From: Typha latifolia
Taxonomy: Eukaryota > Streptophyta > Magnoliopsida > Poales > Typhaceae
Assembly (NCBI GenBank): GCA_019914945.1
Contig: CM034102.1
Location: 2,841,501 to 2,905,500, forward strand
Direction: 5' to 3'
Length of the DNA stretch: 64,000 bases
The notes below the pieces were generated by a model. The model searched no databases, was not told the DNA's origin, and saw only the letters and a list, made by a program, of their open reading frames with translations. Numbering within the stretch: the stretch's first letter is position 1; every line of letters starts with the position of its first letter. A program made the translations under genes and the position numbers. Positions 26,258-38,829 of the stretch are shown here, piece after piece.

Positions 26258-29200
26258 TTAGTAGAAGCAAGCCTTAAAACTGCGTTCCCATTCATCCACT
26301 GGTTGTGATTCACTGTGCGGAATATGGCGAGGATGCTTCTCTCTTTTGTCCCCCTTTATCTGCCTCAGCGCATGTTTTAGTGCTGGAATCAAAGCCTCCA
26401 TGAACTCTGCAACTGTGTTGGGATTACCGGGCATATTGATAATCTATGTATCATGTGAAAAATCCTCTGGGTCTTAAGAATCTACGAGATCAATATCAGC
26501 AAGAAGGTCAATTAACTAATTAAGTGGTAGCCATTACTAGTGTAGATCTTCTGGTCCCAGCAGCAGCCCTTGAGAGCATTGCAAATGGTGTCACCTATTC
26601 CAAAGAGAGCAGTTTCAGCATGGGTAAGAGTCTAAAACAAAACAAAACAAAACAAAAATGAAAGCTTGACTGGAGAATTAACCATCAATGTGGGTGCATT
26701 CGTGCGGTACACGCCCAGTTATTAACTTAAAATTCTGACATATCCATAGGAATGACAATGTCATGGAAAGTTCAAAACTAATCAGAAGAGGGATTCTTTC
26801 TCTATCACAGACTTTATGGCTTCAGGTGTAACATCTCTTGGGGTAAAACCAGTTCCACCTATATTATGATAAATCAAGAAATAAGATAATACAATGCAAA
26901 CAGTTTAAAGCATAAATTCTATAAGTTTTTTAAATTTGGTACATGTACCTAGCGTCAAAATGAGGTCAATCTTGTCAAAATCACTCTTCTTAAGAACATC
27001 CTTGATTTCATCTACTTCATCAGGAACTACAGCTGTTGCAACTACACTTGCTCCTCCTAGTCTTTCTGATGAATAATTCACAACAGAAATTGCTCTTGGA
27101 CCGCTGCAAATATTGAAGTTAACATACATAAATAAGATTATTAGTTATCACAATAATATATGAAAGAAACAAGACAGTGTATTGCTAAAATGAGTTTATT
27201 TTTCCTGGACAATGTTATCATCTCTCTATATCCATCATTAATTGCCTTTGAGAGAGAACTAAGAAAAGCACAATCACAAATATATGAGAAGTATATTTGG
27301 AGTATTTACAGCCACTTTGTTGCATCTTTTTGCAAAGAGCAGCAGTTCTCCATTTTATTTAGCATCACAAAAGTGACCACCATGAAATAATGATCCAAAG
27401 AGGTGTATCAGGATGCTTGCTCTTTATACGTGCACATAAAGCCATCTAAATAAGATAAAATTAAGAGCTCTGGAGATGTTATGGCTTGATTAAGAAACCT
27501 AACATGCACCTTACTGTTGATGCAACTTATCTGGCTTCTGCAATGCTTTGACATAGCCTAGCTAATTGAAAAAATGAACTTCCTGATCATGCTAGATAAT
27601 GGATTACTAGGAAAAGTTAAACTTCAAGTACTAAGTTACTCAAAGGGTCAATCTGAATATGATATTCTCCACAAGGTGAAACAAAATATGACAAGTCAAT
27701 CATGTATCAGGATAACATAGTTTAAATATTCCCAAACAATTACACAATCTGCCTTATACATCTAAAGGAAACACAAAGAATTCAGAAGTTATGAAAGAGA
27801 GTGATTATGGGCGTGTTTGATTACTGACAAAACCATAAGCACAAACTGATAATTAAGATATAGATAACTAGACAGCTTAATGCTAAGACATAATCAACAA
27901 AAATGTCATTGACACTCCAAAAAAAATACTATTGCATCACATTAGATCATAAAAGGAGAAGTATTTAAAGATATAAAACTTTTTTTTTCTTTTCCTTTCT
28001 CCCCTCAGCATAGATGCTTTAAAAGTAATAATTTAGAATTTTAGATGTAACCTAACATTTTAATTTACCTCCTATCGGGGCCAGCGCCAGATGATACTGT
28101 GTCACTCACAGTAAGAATTGCCACTTTAATCTTTGCTTCCTAAGATGTAATAGACATTTGTGTATATGCGACAGTACTTTCTATAGTATGTGCATGATGA
28201 GGTGCAAGAGGAACCACACCATCTAACAACTTAGTCAGAGGAAAGTTACTTATGTCTGAAATTAGTATAGCAGGCACAGATGTCCCAGCTGTGAGCATAT
28301 TCCGGTATTCCCTGTTGCCAGCAACTCTAGCAATGCATTTGCAGACTTCACACTAAGAAGGCGGCTACTCATTTGCTGGCCAGTGCTCTCAGCAATATAA
28401 CTGTAATATCAAGAATTTATTCTATTTACTATAATAAAATCATGCTAAAAGTTTGATACTTCGATGTCAACAGTATAGCCAGTATTACTTACCCGATGGA
28501 ACTCTGGACGATGAAGGTCTGTCCTCATCAATTGTCTGCTACGTGCTTGTACTCTGTTGAATCAGTGAAAGCTTTAATTTTTAAAAAGATGATAGTAAAA
28601 ACAACATAAGGAATTTTACCATTTAAGTTATGCAACAGTCACTTTAAGCAAACTATCAATACTAACACAAAATAAGAAGGCCATTTACCATTTGACTCAC
28701 TAACTATATGTCAACTACTATACAAGTACAAGCTGATTCATTTGAATTGACAAGATTCCACCTTTGTTGCATTGCCAGGTCTATATCATATAACTATAGG
28801 AGGTTGACCTCCAACATTGAGACATTGGTGATAAAGTTCTTGTGGATAGGAAAATATGTATTATAGTATAATTATGTACCAGAGAAACTTTGAATGAACA
28901 AAGTAATACAAAGAACATAGAGTCAAAGGATTTTGATAACAAGAAAATATTTTTTTATTAAAAAAATAGACGCACCAAGAAGGCAAAAGCAAACATGAGA
29001 TGAAATTAACCTCTGAAGTTGAGGGTTTGACCAAGCAGAAAGGTGGCGTATTGTGGGGATCACAAAAAGATTAAAGCCAACCGTCCAGCTCACTGGATTT
29101 CCAGGCAAACCAAATGCAAGAACTATCTTAGAACACCTAGTCTCTTTTGCTTTTGGAGTAATCTGAGCAAATGTCAATGGCTTTTCCTGGTTACATGATA

Positions 29201-32200
29201 ACCTACAAAATGAAAATAGTTATGAATTGGTGATAGACATAAACTGGAAAATATCAGCATATCAAAGTAATTAGAGTTTAAAGTTTAAACAATCGAGTTT
29301 GGAGGAAAGAGTCTTTGTTGATGCTTCAAATCTTCAAGAAAGCTACAGACAGCATGGCAATATCTAACATGAACTAAGAACTGCATATGATCTTCATCAA
29401 GTGAAAACTAGAGATACATTGATTTATACAGAAATACTTTAAAAACCAAGATATATCTCTGATTCAAGAAACTGATTCTATTAGGATATCTATGTCAGAC
29501 GTCTACAAATTTAATGACATATGTTGCTTTATTCAGATGTTTACTAATTAAGCATCCTGATATGTATGATCTCCTCTTGTTTACTTGGAAATTGAAAATT
29601 ACTATTGTGTAACTAAATATCTTTCATTATTTAAAGATTTCAAACTTCACCAGTTATCTGAGTCTTTCTGAGATATGAAAATCCATGACATTTTGTGAAG
29701 TTCTCAGTTTTTCACTTTTTCTAACCAGTTAAGGTTGATCAATTCACCCAAAGTAATAGTCTCACTTCTTTTCATATAATATAGCTCCTAATCATGTATG
29801 TCCAAAAACATCAGATTGTGCATCACTGCATCCAATAAGGAAGTATGTATCAAAAGAAATTTTGCAAGCAGCTTGGAGTACAGAAATATTGGTAAAATTT
29901 GCTTTTATCCTCAGTCTGCAGTCTGTACTACAAAAAGAACTCCTGCTCCAGCTCCCCACAAAAGCAGCTGTTCCTATGGTCGCTTCAATTTGATAGTCAA
30001 GAGGATCAAGCATGAGTAGGTTAAGCTCCAATCATAGTCCTCTATTTGCAGCTCGTCTTACTGCCACATTGGGTGAGTTACTGAGTATGATATGCTTCAA
30101 TAATCTACATCATCTCTGATAAAGAAGGTGAACCTCAAAGAACAAGTCAGCCATGGAATCTGCATTAGGCAGGGTTCAAGCAGTGCTGCACTAAGGAGTG
30201 GCCAAAAGAATCCTGCTCTATGTTGAGATCTATGTCTTCCCGTACGAGGATTGTGTTAGGAAATGGAATTACTACTTGTAACTTTTGTCGTCGTAATTCC
30301 AGCTTGACTTTATACTTCGTGGTGTTTTAATAGAGAAGATTGGGATTAAGGAGCAAGGAACGTACCAAAGCAAAACAGTCAAACTCATTTTTGAATCCTA
30401 ATCAGCAGCACACAGATGTACTTTATAGCACAATAATATGATTTTTTCCCCCAATGGAACAGAGAAATGATGTTTTCCTTTTCTTTCTTTTCTTTTTTCT
30501 GTCAAGCATCAAATGATTGGCCTAGTGACGACGAAAAAGTAGCTGACAAAAGTTTAAATGCAAGCATCTCTTACTGCATGTAAAAAGGATTCAGATTAAT
30601 ACAAGGAAGAATATTATATATAACTCACTAACCTACCTTTTCAAAATAAATTGTCCCCTTTTTTGCCAAACAAGGCTTGACAAAAACCTTATCACCCATG
30701 GAAACACCACCAGAAGTTAAAAGTATGTCAATACCAGAACTGATGGCCGCATCGAGAATATCATTAAGACTTTCTTCATTATCCTTTGCAATACCGAAAT
30801 CAATAATTTTGCACTGCTGTTGTCTAGCAGCGGCAAGTAGCATAGCACGGTTAGAATCTCTAATCTGAAAAATAATTTGAAAATTAATAAAAGATATTCA
30901 ACTTTTCTGTTCTCATATTATGCTAGTAAATTATTGTAGATAATAAAATATTGAAACAAAAATGAAGAATCTATAACACTCTGAAAACTCACACAAATCT
31001 GAAGTTCATATACCTATAGAATGAAAAATGAACAACCTGGCCGCAGCGTAGAGTTTGAGTTGCTGGCTGCACTAGCTCATCTCCGTTAGAAAGCACAGCA
31101 ACAGTTCGGCCTACGATAGACCTGCACTTGACCAAACTCATACTAGCTCCAGCTTATCTATTTCTCCAAAAAAATGCAGTTGATAACAGATTATACAGAT
31201 ACCTTCACTGTAGTAACTCCAACTGCGGCAAGGAGACCAACTTCAGGACAACCTACATGTTCACCTGACACCTGACTTCAGCACTATTGCATCTTTATCA
31301 ATGTCACATCCCTATGAAATTAGTAGACAAGTTTAAAGAACTTGTTCTGTCCATATGCCTAACTTTTTACCAAAGAAATTAAATTCGTATTTTAGTCTGA
31401 TTACCATACACAAGGTAGAGAAAAAGAAGCAGAAAGAAAAAGGGCCTAGATCATAAAGTGAGGTATGGAGAAGATAAGATGTGCACAAAATTACCGCCAT
31501 TATTGAATAGGACAATAGGTTGTTTCCACAGTTACAATTTGTACGCAAAGGAGACAATCCTTTCTGTCACACTCAATTCAACAATGGAAACTAAATATAA
31601 TTTGGTAACATGGAAACAACCACAACTTCCTTAAAATGAATAATAACAAAAACATGTAAGAGAGGAGACAATGCAATATCAGGACATTAGCTGCAAGGGA
31701 CAAACTTCTAGCAGCATATGGTGAGAAAGCATACTTACAAGAAAATGGAAAAGGCAAGAAGATTCATACTGAAAGTGCTACAGCTACCAATACCCTTCAA
31801 ATGCAAATTGGAAGACAATTTAGTAGGTATAAGTGGATGTAATAATTAATACACAAAAAGTTGTACTATATCATGAAGATATAAACTATCTAGACAATCT
31901 AGAAAGGAGAAATATGGAAATGCATGGTAACATGGAGACATATTGAAAGAGAAATATAGAAATATATGGAAACAAGCTTATGTTGCATCCATAATGAAGT
32001 GAAAAAGTGTACCACATTTCGGATATCATGTCCTTCAGTTACTCTTAGTCAATATCCTAACTCTCTTTAACCCATTCAAAGTGTCAGATACTTCTTCAGT
32101 GTCCTCAACTTGCACAGCTGCCTCAGCACCATCAGGTACAGATCCTACATCCAAATTTACAAAGAAAACAGAAGTAATTAAAATAGAAGAGTCAATTGAA

Positions 32201-33120
32201 ACCGATGGAATGGAATACGGCAAGAAAAAAGCATATGATTTAAGCCAATGGCCAAAATGTAAGTTGTGCTACCATTTGCATTTCAGTTAATCATCATATT
32301 GAAAGGAAACTTCAATCCATAATTAACACATATCAACTACAAATTGTCAGCTGAGATACTAATAAAAATATTTGATTCCCAACCTAAACCGTAGTCCCAA
32401 CAAAAGGAAAACTAATTGAGGAACCATCGTTGATTGTTCATGGCAAGATTAGCAAAACATATGAATAAAACGCTTTAGATCTATTCTCTCCACAAAATTT
32501 CTTTTCAAAATAATCACCTCCGCTTGTTACATAAGCAACACTTCCAGGAGTAATTATTACACCGACACCATCATCGCCGGCTCTTGATTCCGTAACTACT
32601 GGATATTCACCAGGCCCATCAGAAGCTACTACAGCATAGCCATCCTGCAGTAGAAACAGGAATAAATGATGCCAATGATCTTGAAATTGAAAGAGATGAA
32701 CTCGGAAAACAACCTCTATTCCACTACTATTTTACTTATCATTCATCTATAAATCAAAGATTGGAACCATTCGATATTCCAATCGGTCCTCTAACCAGAC
32801 AAGGAGAAGAGCCGTATCAGTACCTTAATGGAGGCCCAATAGGGAGGTAACGGGTCGGGTGCGCGGACGTCCTCCGCCAAGACGAGCCTGAGGGCGTTGT
32901 GGAGAGGGACGGTGACCGGATCCGGGCGCTTCGCGACGCTGAGTACGATGCGGAGCGCTTCGTCAACGGGATCATCGCGGCGGCCGCGGTGGACTCGTCG
33001 CAGACTCGAGAAATCCTCTCGTTTCCCAGCGAGCTGTATTAAAACTAATATACATCTTATATGAATTACCAGAAACGGGTCGGGCGCGTTGAGCCTTAAC
33101 GGGTCGAGCTCTCCGCCCAT
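26258..33120 (-). pseudogene. CNX1: CNX1-like molybdopterin biosynthesis gene (gephyrin family), disrupted
   Basis: Recognisable exons (complement): 33120-32824, 32644-32518, 32144-32013, 31311-31203, 31121-31037, 30864-30637, 29202-29011, 28553-28493, 28400-28069, 27103-26949, 26858-26782, 26594-26538, 26443-26258. They follow plant CNX1 order: the MoeA-like E domain (DGYAVVASDGPGEYP, VPDGAEAAVQVED, ISSGIDILLTSGGVSMGD, VLAFGLPGNPVS) and then the MogA-like G domain ([47 protein letters not shown]). Intact CNX1 inserts molybdenum into molybdopterin. Here the frame is broken at several places: a 1-base shift near 32040, a 7-base tandem duplication at 31262-31275, a 1-base shift near 31105, a stop at 29191-29193 plus a shift near 29183, an absent exon between 28493 and 28400, a shift near 28305, a stop at 28140-28142, and a stop at 26782-26784. 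A functional copy presumably exists elsewhere. Confidence 0.9.
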
Positions 33121-33189
33121 CTCAACCAAAACCGAGCGAGACGAACAAAATTTACAAACCCTTCTGGTGTGCTCTCTGCTGCGGCTCCA
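33121..33189. promoter_or_regulatory. 69-bp divergent spacer between CNX1-like pseudogene and small TM gene
   Basis: The pseudogene's start codon (33120, minus) and the small gene's ATG (33190, plus) are only 69 bases apart. The 5' UTRs or promoters must therefore overlap or extend into each other's coding region. Confidence 0.5.
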
Positions 33190-33474
33190 ATGGTGACGAG
33201 GTGGAGCGAGAAGAGCCCGGGCCTCAAAATCCTCTGGATTTGGACTCTGGGAACCGCCGCAAGTATATACTATTTCGATTTCCTAATTTCTTCGATCTAT
33301 CTTAGCTTCCGAGCTGATCAAATCTTTCCCTTTTCCTTTCTCCGCCGGCCAGTTATGGTCACCAGCGTCGTGAGGACGAGATTGCGCGATATGGAGAAGC
33401 TGCTGAGCGAAGAAGATGAAGTCTCCGTGCGACCCGCCTCTTCTTCCGGCGAGCAGCCCCTCAAAGATGAATGA
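33190..33474 (+). CDS. Small conserved plant one-TM protein (2 exons, 64 aa)
   Basis: Exons 33190-33262 and 33353-33474, with a 90-base intron. Joining gives 195 nt in frame. The protein starts MVTRWSEKSPGLKILWIWTL and continues with GTAAIMVTSVVRTRLRDMEK. One hydrophobic segment covers about residues 12-33, followed by a basic and then acidic hydrophilic tail ending EQPLKDE. Unspliced reading also stays open, but the intron has good GT/AG borders and splicing gives a compact protein. I recall similar short proteins from plant genomes with no assigned function, so the call rests on architecture rather than on a known family. The start was chosen as the first true ATG. It shares its upstream region with the CNX1-like pseudogene. 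Confidence 0.7.
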   Translation: MVTRWSEKSPGLKILWIWTLGTAASIYYFDFLISSIYLSFRADQIFPFSFLRRPVMVTSVVRTRLRDMEKLLSEEDEVSVRPASSSGEQPLKDE

Positions 33475-34615
33475 TCCTTCTCTGGTATGATCTCAAGCTG
33501 CTTTCTTGCTGCCATTCTTGAATGTGATCTTGGTATGCTCGAAGCCATTCTTGAGTCTTTGTGCTAATTTTGCAATGTTGTGTATCGAAGATACTCATCA
33601 ACAGCTAAAATAGATTTAGTCCTTCAGTAGATCTTCAGACCTATATAGACTATAGACTATAGAGTGTGCATTCCAAGTCTCCACTTCCTCTTGTCTTATA
33701 TTTAGAAGTAAAAAAATATATATATACATTTATAACTACCGAGTTCCCATTTATTGCAAATAAAGGTACGTCAATGGAATTCTTTGCTATATTCACTTTT
33801 TACTTAGCATCAATTGATACATGTGAGCCCAAATATGAACTAGCAAGATTAGATTGCATTTAGTAGTCACAGAACGTGTGCTTTATTTTATATCACAATA
33901 AAGCGTGGCCTTTAAAGTATTATTCACTTTGAATTGCAATTTATGTAAGGAATTACCAAGCTAATTTATCTTTAACCTTTGTGATTTTGAGGATCAAAGT
34001 GTTCACTCCATGCATTGAGTTAGCCACAATGTTAATTTGTATCCAATTCTCATATCTTTTGATTCCCTTACATTAATGAACGGCCGACATAATTGGTTTT
34101 TATCCTTTATTCAGTCCCTACTGACATGTCATAAGTCCAAGTGTTTCTTTAGTTTTCAAGCCAAAATGTATGCTTGCTTCAATAGAGTAAGAGTGAAAAG
34201 TAAATATCATGCTTGTAATTGTTTACTTGAAAAGTAACCCTTTTGAATAGCAGTGACTCCTCTCTCCTATGCTTTTAGGGAACTATTGTCCTTTTGAAGT
34301 TCTATGTGGTAAGACAAAGTTGTTTCGAGGTATTTCTTCTCTTCTCTCAGCTTTACTTATTTCTCTCTTTTTCGCCAAAAACAAATTCTCCGTTATCGCT
34401 CATCCCCATGTTCACTATTTCCAGCTTCTAGGCTTCTAGCAATTGTTGGGTTTCCTCCTATTTTTCTCACTTTCAATCAAGTAAGACAGATCCAACTTTG
34501 CATCAGATGGAAAATGATCAACGAGACCGCCATTATATAAGACGGCTTCAAGTTTTGCACCAGAGTGCATTAATGCCTAGTCTTTTCATTTCCTTTCAAT
34601 GCGAGTGTTTCTTTA

Positions 34616-34658
<43 letters not shown>

Positions 34659-36189
34659 CAACTTTTCTCTATATTATAAGTCATTTGCAATGGTCAACCA
34701 TTCAAAAATTTGTTTGTTTTTTTTTTTTAAGAAAGCCCTAAGACTCGGTTTCATTATGAAACCAATTTTACCCATGCATCTGCTAAATGACAGACACCAC
34801 AGGCATAACAAAACACTTTTACAATCCACTACACATTCAATAATTTATTGCTTTCATTTGTATGCATTCTCATATTAGCTTGTTTTTCCTATCTCTATTA
34901 GATCCTTTAAGTGTTGGTAGGCAAACTTGTGTTGTGGATTTGCTGATGCTATATGATAAAAGAGGGAGAAGCATGGTGGAGTAAGTTGTGATAAGACAAA
35001 ATGAATTAAGTGAAGCAGAGCTACAGGAATGTGGTAGCCCAAAATAAAAGGGAGGGGTAAGTGTCTTAGAAATCTAAAGGCTCTTCTATTTTGTGATGAA
35101 TTTGAACTTTGAAGGCATATCCCAACTCTGGGTGAAGGACAAGGATTATAGACTTCTCTGTATAAGATGTTACTTTCTACTGGATAGATTTATATGGATG
35201 GTTAAATAATTATATGAGACTGAAGATATTTAAGTGCTTCTTTGTTAAAAAGCATGATTTATCATGCAAAGAAACCATCAATAATGGATTTTGGTAGTTG
35301 GCACAGTTCTACTGCAAACAAACAAATAAAGAAAACATGATGTAACACCTGAAGAAATCTTTTCTATTTACCTGGTGACCTGTCTGTTAGTATAAAATGA
35401 GGCATAGTTGTCTGCTTTTGCTTAACATTCTGGACAATATCTACGGCCGCCATGAAAATGACTTCTTAATTTCAGCTGTAGGGAAGAGAAGAATTCGAGG
35501 CCCTTAAGTGGGACTGCTCAAGTTGGCCGTGCTACTTGGAGGTTCTTTGCTAGAGTTCATTTTAACTTTTCTTTGAGAGACTAACTGGGTCGGTCCATCT
35601 TCTGTCATTCGTTCAGAAGCCAGTTGCACTTTGTTTCTGCCATATGCTTTCTAATATATCTATGCATTCATAATTTAGAAAACGGAACTTACTAAGTGAA
35701 GTTTCTTCGTTGTATTAAGCAATAATAAATCTTACAGTTTACAAGTTCAGTAATGTAAACCATCAGCTTCGCATGTGAACCATTGATCTTTGTCCATCCG
35801 AAAGTGCATGGCAATGACATGATGAGTCTATCACTGTAAACTCTGCAGATATTCCTGGGAGATTTTCATATTGACACTTTACTCATGAAGAATTCTGGCC
35901 TCATCTTTATAAGGAGAATTCTTGGATCTATATTTGTGATAAGCTACAACTTCTAAAAGTATTCCTCTAGTACTATGCTAAACCACACTATTTGGGTCTA
36001 AAGCATCACTTTCTTGATGATATTGATACGAGTGAAAACTTGAAAGAGCATTAGACTACTGTGTACAATTGCAATATGGCTGTGGAGTTGGTTTCGTACG
36101 GTTTATTTCCTTTGATGCATCACGTTAGCAAAGTTATATAACTAAACTGTCCTCTCGCTACAATTGCTACAGCAAGTACACGACGACAT
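33475..36189. other. Intergenic, AT-rich, no gene seen
   Basis: It begins with the 3' UTR of the small TM gene. A (CT)n microsatellite lies at 34618-34656. Open frames (for example 34498-34878) run through simple repeats and show no protein character. Confidence 0.5.
34618..34656. repeat. (CT)n microsatellite
   Basis: About 19 uninterrupted CT units in intergenic DNA. Confidence 0.95.
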
Positions 36190-36985
36190 GAAATTCCTAA
36201 ATGCTCACCTGAGTTCAGCACTATAGCATCTTTCTCAATGTCACATCCCTATGAAATTAGTAGACAAGTTTAGAGAACTTGTTGTGTCTATATGCCCAAC
36301 TTCTTACCAAAGAAATTAACTTCATATTTTAGTCTGACTACCATACACGAGGTAGAGAAAAAGAAGCAGAAAGAAGAAGGGCCCGGATCATAAAGCTAGG
36401 TATGGAGAAAATAAGAATGTGCACAAACTTATCACCATTGTCGAATAGGTTGTTTCGACAGTTACAACCCACAACAATTTAAACGCAAAGGAGACAATCC
36501 TTACCGTTACAATCAATTTAACAATGGGAACTTAATGTAATTTGGTAACAAGGAAACAACCACTACTTCCTCAAAATAAATAATAATAATAATAATAATA
36601 ATAATAAAGAGAATCCATACTGAAAGTATTACAACTACCAATACCATTCAAATGCAAATTTAAAGACAATTTAGTAGGTGTAATGTATTAAACAAGTTTG
36701 TGCTGTACCATGAACTATCTAGTCAATCTGGGAATGCATGGTAACGTGGAAACATATTGAAAGAGAAATATAGAAATATATGGAAACAAGCTTACGTAGC
36801 ATCAATAATGAAGTGAAAAAGTGTACCACATTTCGGATATCATGTCCTTCAATTACTCTAAGTCAATATCCTAACCCTCTCTAATCCATTTGCACGACAG
36901 CATCAGCACCATCAGGTACAGGTCCTACGTACGAGTTTACAAAGAAATCAGAAACAACTAAAATAGAAGAGTCAATTGAATCGGA
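36190..36985 (-). pseudogene. Partial duplicate of the CNX1-like pseudogene (exon 4 - intron - exon 3)
   Basis: This block repeats the DNA at about 31265-32195 in the same orientation, including intron sequence, so it arose as a genomic (not RNA-mediated) duplication. On the minus strand, GPVPDGADAVVQ and GCDIEKDAIVLNSGEH are readable. It carries an internal deletion of about 34 bases in the exon-3 part and lacks about 90 bases of the intron, and an (AAT)n tract has grown at 36578-36607. It shares the exon-3 frameshift near 36845 but lacks the 7-base duplication present in the other copy. No coding capacity is expected. Confidence 0.85.
36578..36607. repeat. (AAT)n microsatellite
   Basis: Ten AAT units inside the duplicated CNX1-like intron. 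The equivalent position in the other copy (about 31640) has only an interrupted short AAT tract. Confidence 0.9.
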
Positions 36986-38417
36986 TGAAGTCAAAGCATA
37001 CTTCACTTCTAATCAGACTTGATTTAAGCTAAAGATACATTCCCTTTCTAAACCATAAAAAATGATGTAATATTTACTGGACATAGTGATAAAAACAATA
37101 AAAATATAAATGGATGCGATCGAACAACAACGTATATTAAATTTTTTAAAAAGCAATTTGTTCTTCTAACATGAAAATAGATAATTTCAACTATTCAACT
37201 ATATATAAAAGCGAAACCTATAGAAACATAAAGAATCAAGCACAAAATATTACAGAAGTATAAGGAAGACTGGTAGAATTTTTTTTAAAGAATAGATCCT
37301 CAATGTCCATTGATAAATTGATATGTATATTGATCTAACTATATAGAATAATGCCATGTAGATTTGGTTGTATAAAATATATCTCTACGTTAAATCAAAT
37401 ATTTGGTCTGTCTGGAACTTGAAGAAGATTATTTACTAGTGCTAGGAAATAAAAAATGGCACCTAACTACTGCAAATTATAAGGGCGTAAAAGTATGGTA
37501 GTCATGATCTGGTCTCAATATGTGGTGACAGCATACTTTATGCTAACATCAGTTAGCAAATGCAACTGGCTTGACCTTGAATGGTTAGTGTTGGATGGTG
37601 AATTAAAGATTAAACTTTGCCTTTTAAAATTAAAATAAATCTGAAAAATATCGTGACTAAGATTTATGAGTAGAAAACTATCTTGATGGAGTAAAGAGGC
37701 TAATTTTTTGATATACATCAAGACAAATAGCAAGAGAAAAAAAAATCAGTTTTCAAGTGGAGAAGAGATCATGAACAAGTAAGTTAATATTAATCCAACT
37801 CACTGATTCTAACTCTTACTGGGTATATATATCCCTTTCCATTCCATCGGACGTCAGAAGTCAGACGTGTCATGACCGATAAACTTAAAGTATAGTAGAC
37901 TTAGATGCATTCAAAATTAATTATTGATTGGCTTTGCATTTAAGCAAATGGTTTAGTCTGGTGGGTATTTTGGTCAATACAGCCATTAACTCTTTTTACT
38001 AACTGACAACTTACTAGCTAGTAGGGGCGTCCTCACCGTCTCTTCCTCCTCCTCCTCCTCCTCCGTCGGCCTTATCATCCTCCTTCTCCTTCGGTCTCCT
38101 CATCTGGCCTCCTCCTCCTCCTTCGGCAAGCCGCTCCCTCCTCCTCATCCTCCTCCAATCAGGTTCGGACTCGGGCTCGGGCTCGGCTCGGGCTCGAGCT
38201 GAGCCGAGCCGAGCCTAAATATCAAACTAGGCTCGAAATTAATTTCGAGCCGAGCCTTACACCTGTCCTACTCCGACTTCCCCCTCTTCAAATTTGGGAT
38301 AGACCGCGTTCGCCTCAAGCACAGATCCTCGTCTTCTTCCGTCGTTCCGTACCTCTCATCCTCCCCCCAGAACCCTAACCCTACTACTAAGCTTAGCTTC
38401 GGCGATCGGATTCAGAT
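36986..38417. other. Intergenic, 5' flank of HIT4
   Basis: AT-rich until about 38030, then a CTC-rich stretch (38035-38160), a GC-rich self-complementary patch (38165-38256) and the likely HIT4 5' UTR. No coding sequence is seen before 38418. Confidence 0.5.
38165..38256. repeat. GC-rich tandem/inverted (GGCTCG)n patch with a perfect palindrome
   Basis: GGGCTC/GGCTCG units on one side face GAGCCGAGCC units on the other. The block 38230-38251 is a perfect 22-base palindrome centred on ATTAAT with GGCTCGAAA arms. It resembles the edges of degenerate plant DNA transposons, but no full element is defined. Confidence 0.7.
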
Positions 38418-38725
38418 ATGAGGAAGCCTAAGGCGTCGACGGCGGCAAAGAAGAGGCGGGCCGCGAAGAAGGACGAAGAGGGCAGCAGTAAGTCGCCGGT
38501 GGAGCTCCCGAAGCAGTCGACCAAGGCGACTAGCAAGGGGAAGCGCGTCAAGGCCCCTCCTAAGCCCAAGCAGGAGCCCGAGTTCTTCCCCGAGAAGAGA
38601 AATCTGGTTAGGTTTTGTGCCCTCTTCTATCCACTTGCCCTAAATGGATTTGTGTTTCAATTTTGTTTTTGCGGATTCTTTACTCTGTTTATGAATCGAA
38701 TTTCTGTATAAAAACTCTTAAGTGC

Positions 38726-38761
<36 letters not shown>

Positions 38762-38784
38762 TTAATATTAATATTAATAATAAT

Positions 38785-38829
<45 letters not shown>

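Noticed and set aside
34498..34878. 126-codon open frame on plus strand
   Set aside because: It runs through the (CT)n repeat and a poly-T tract; no conserved features or splice context.
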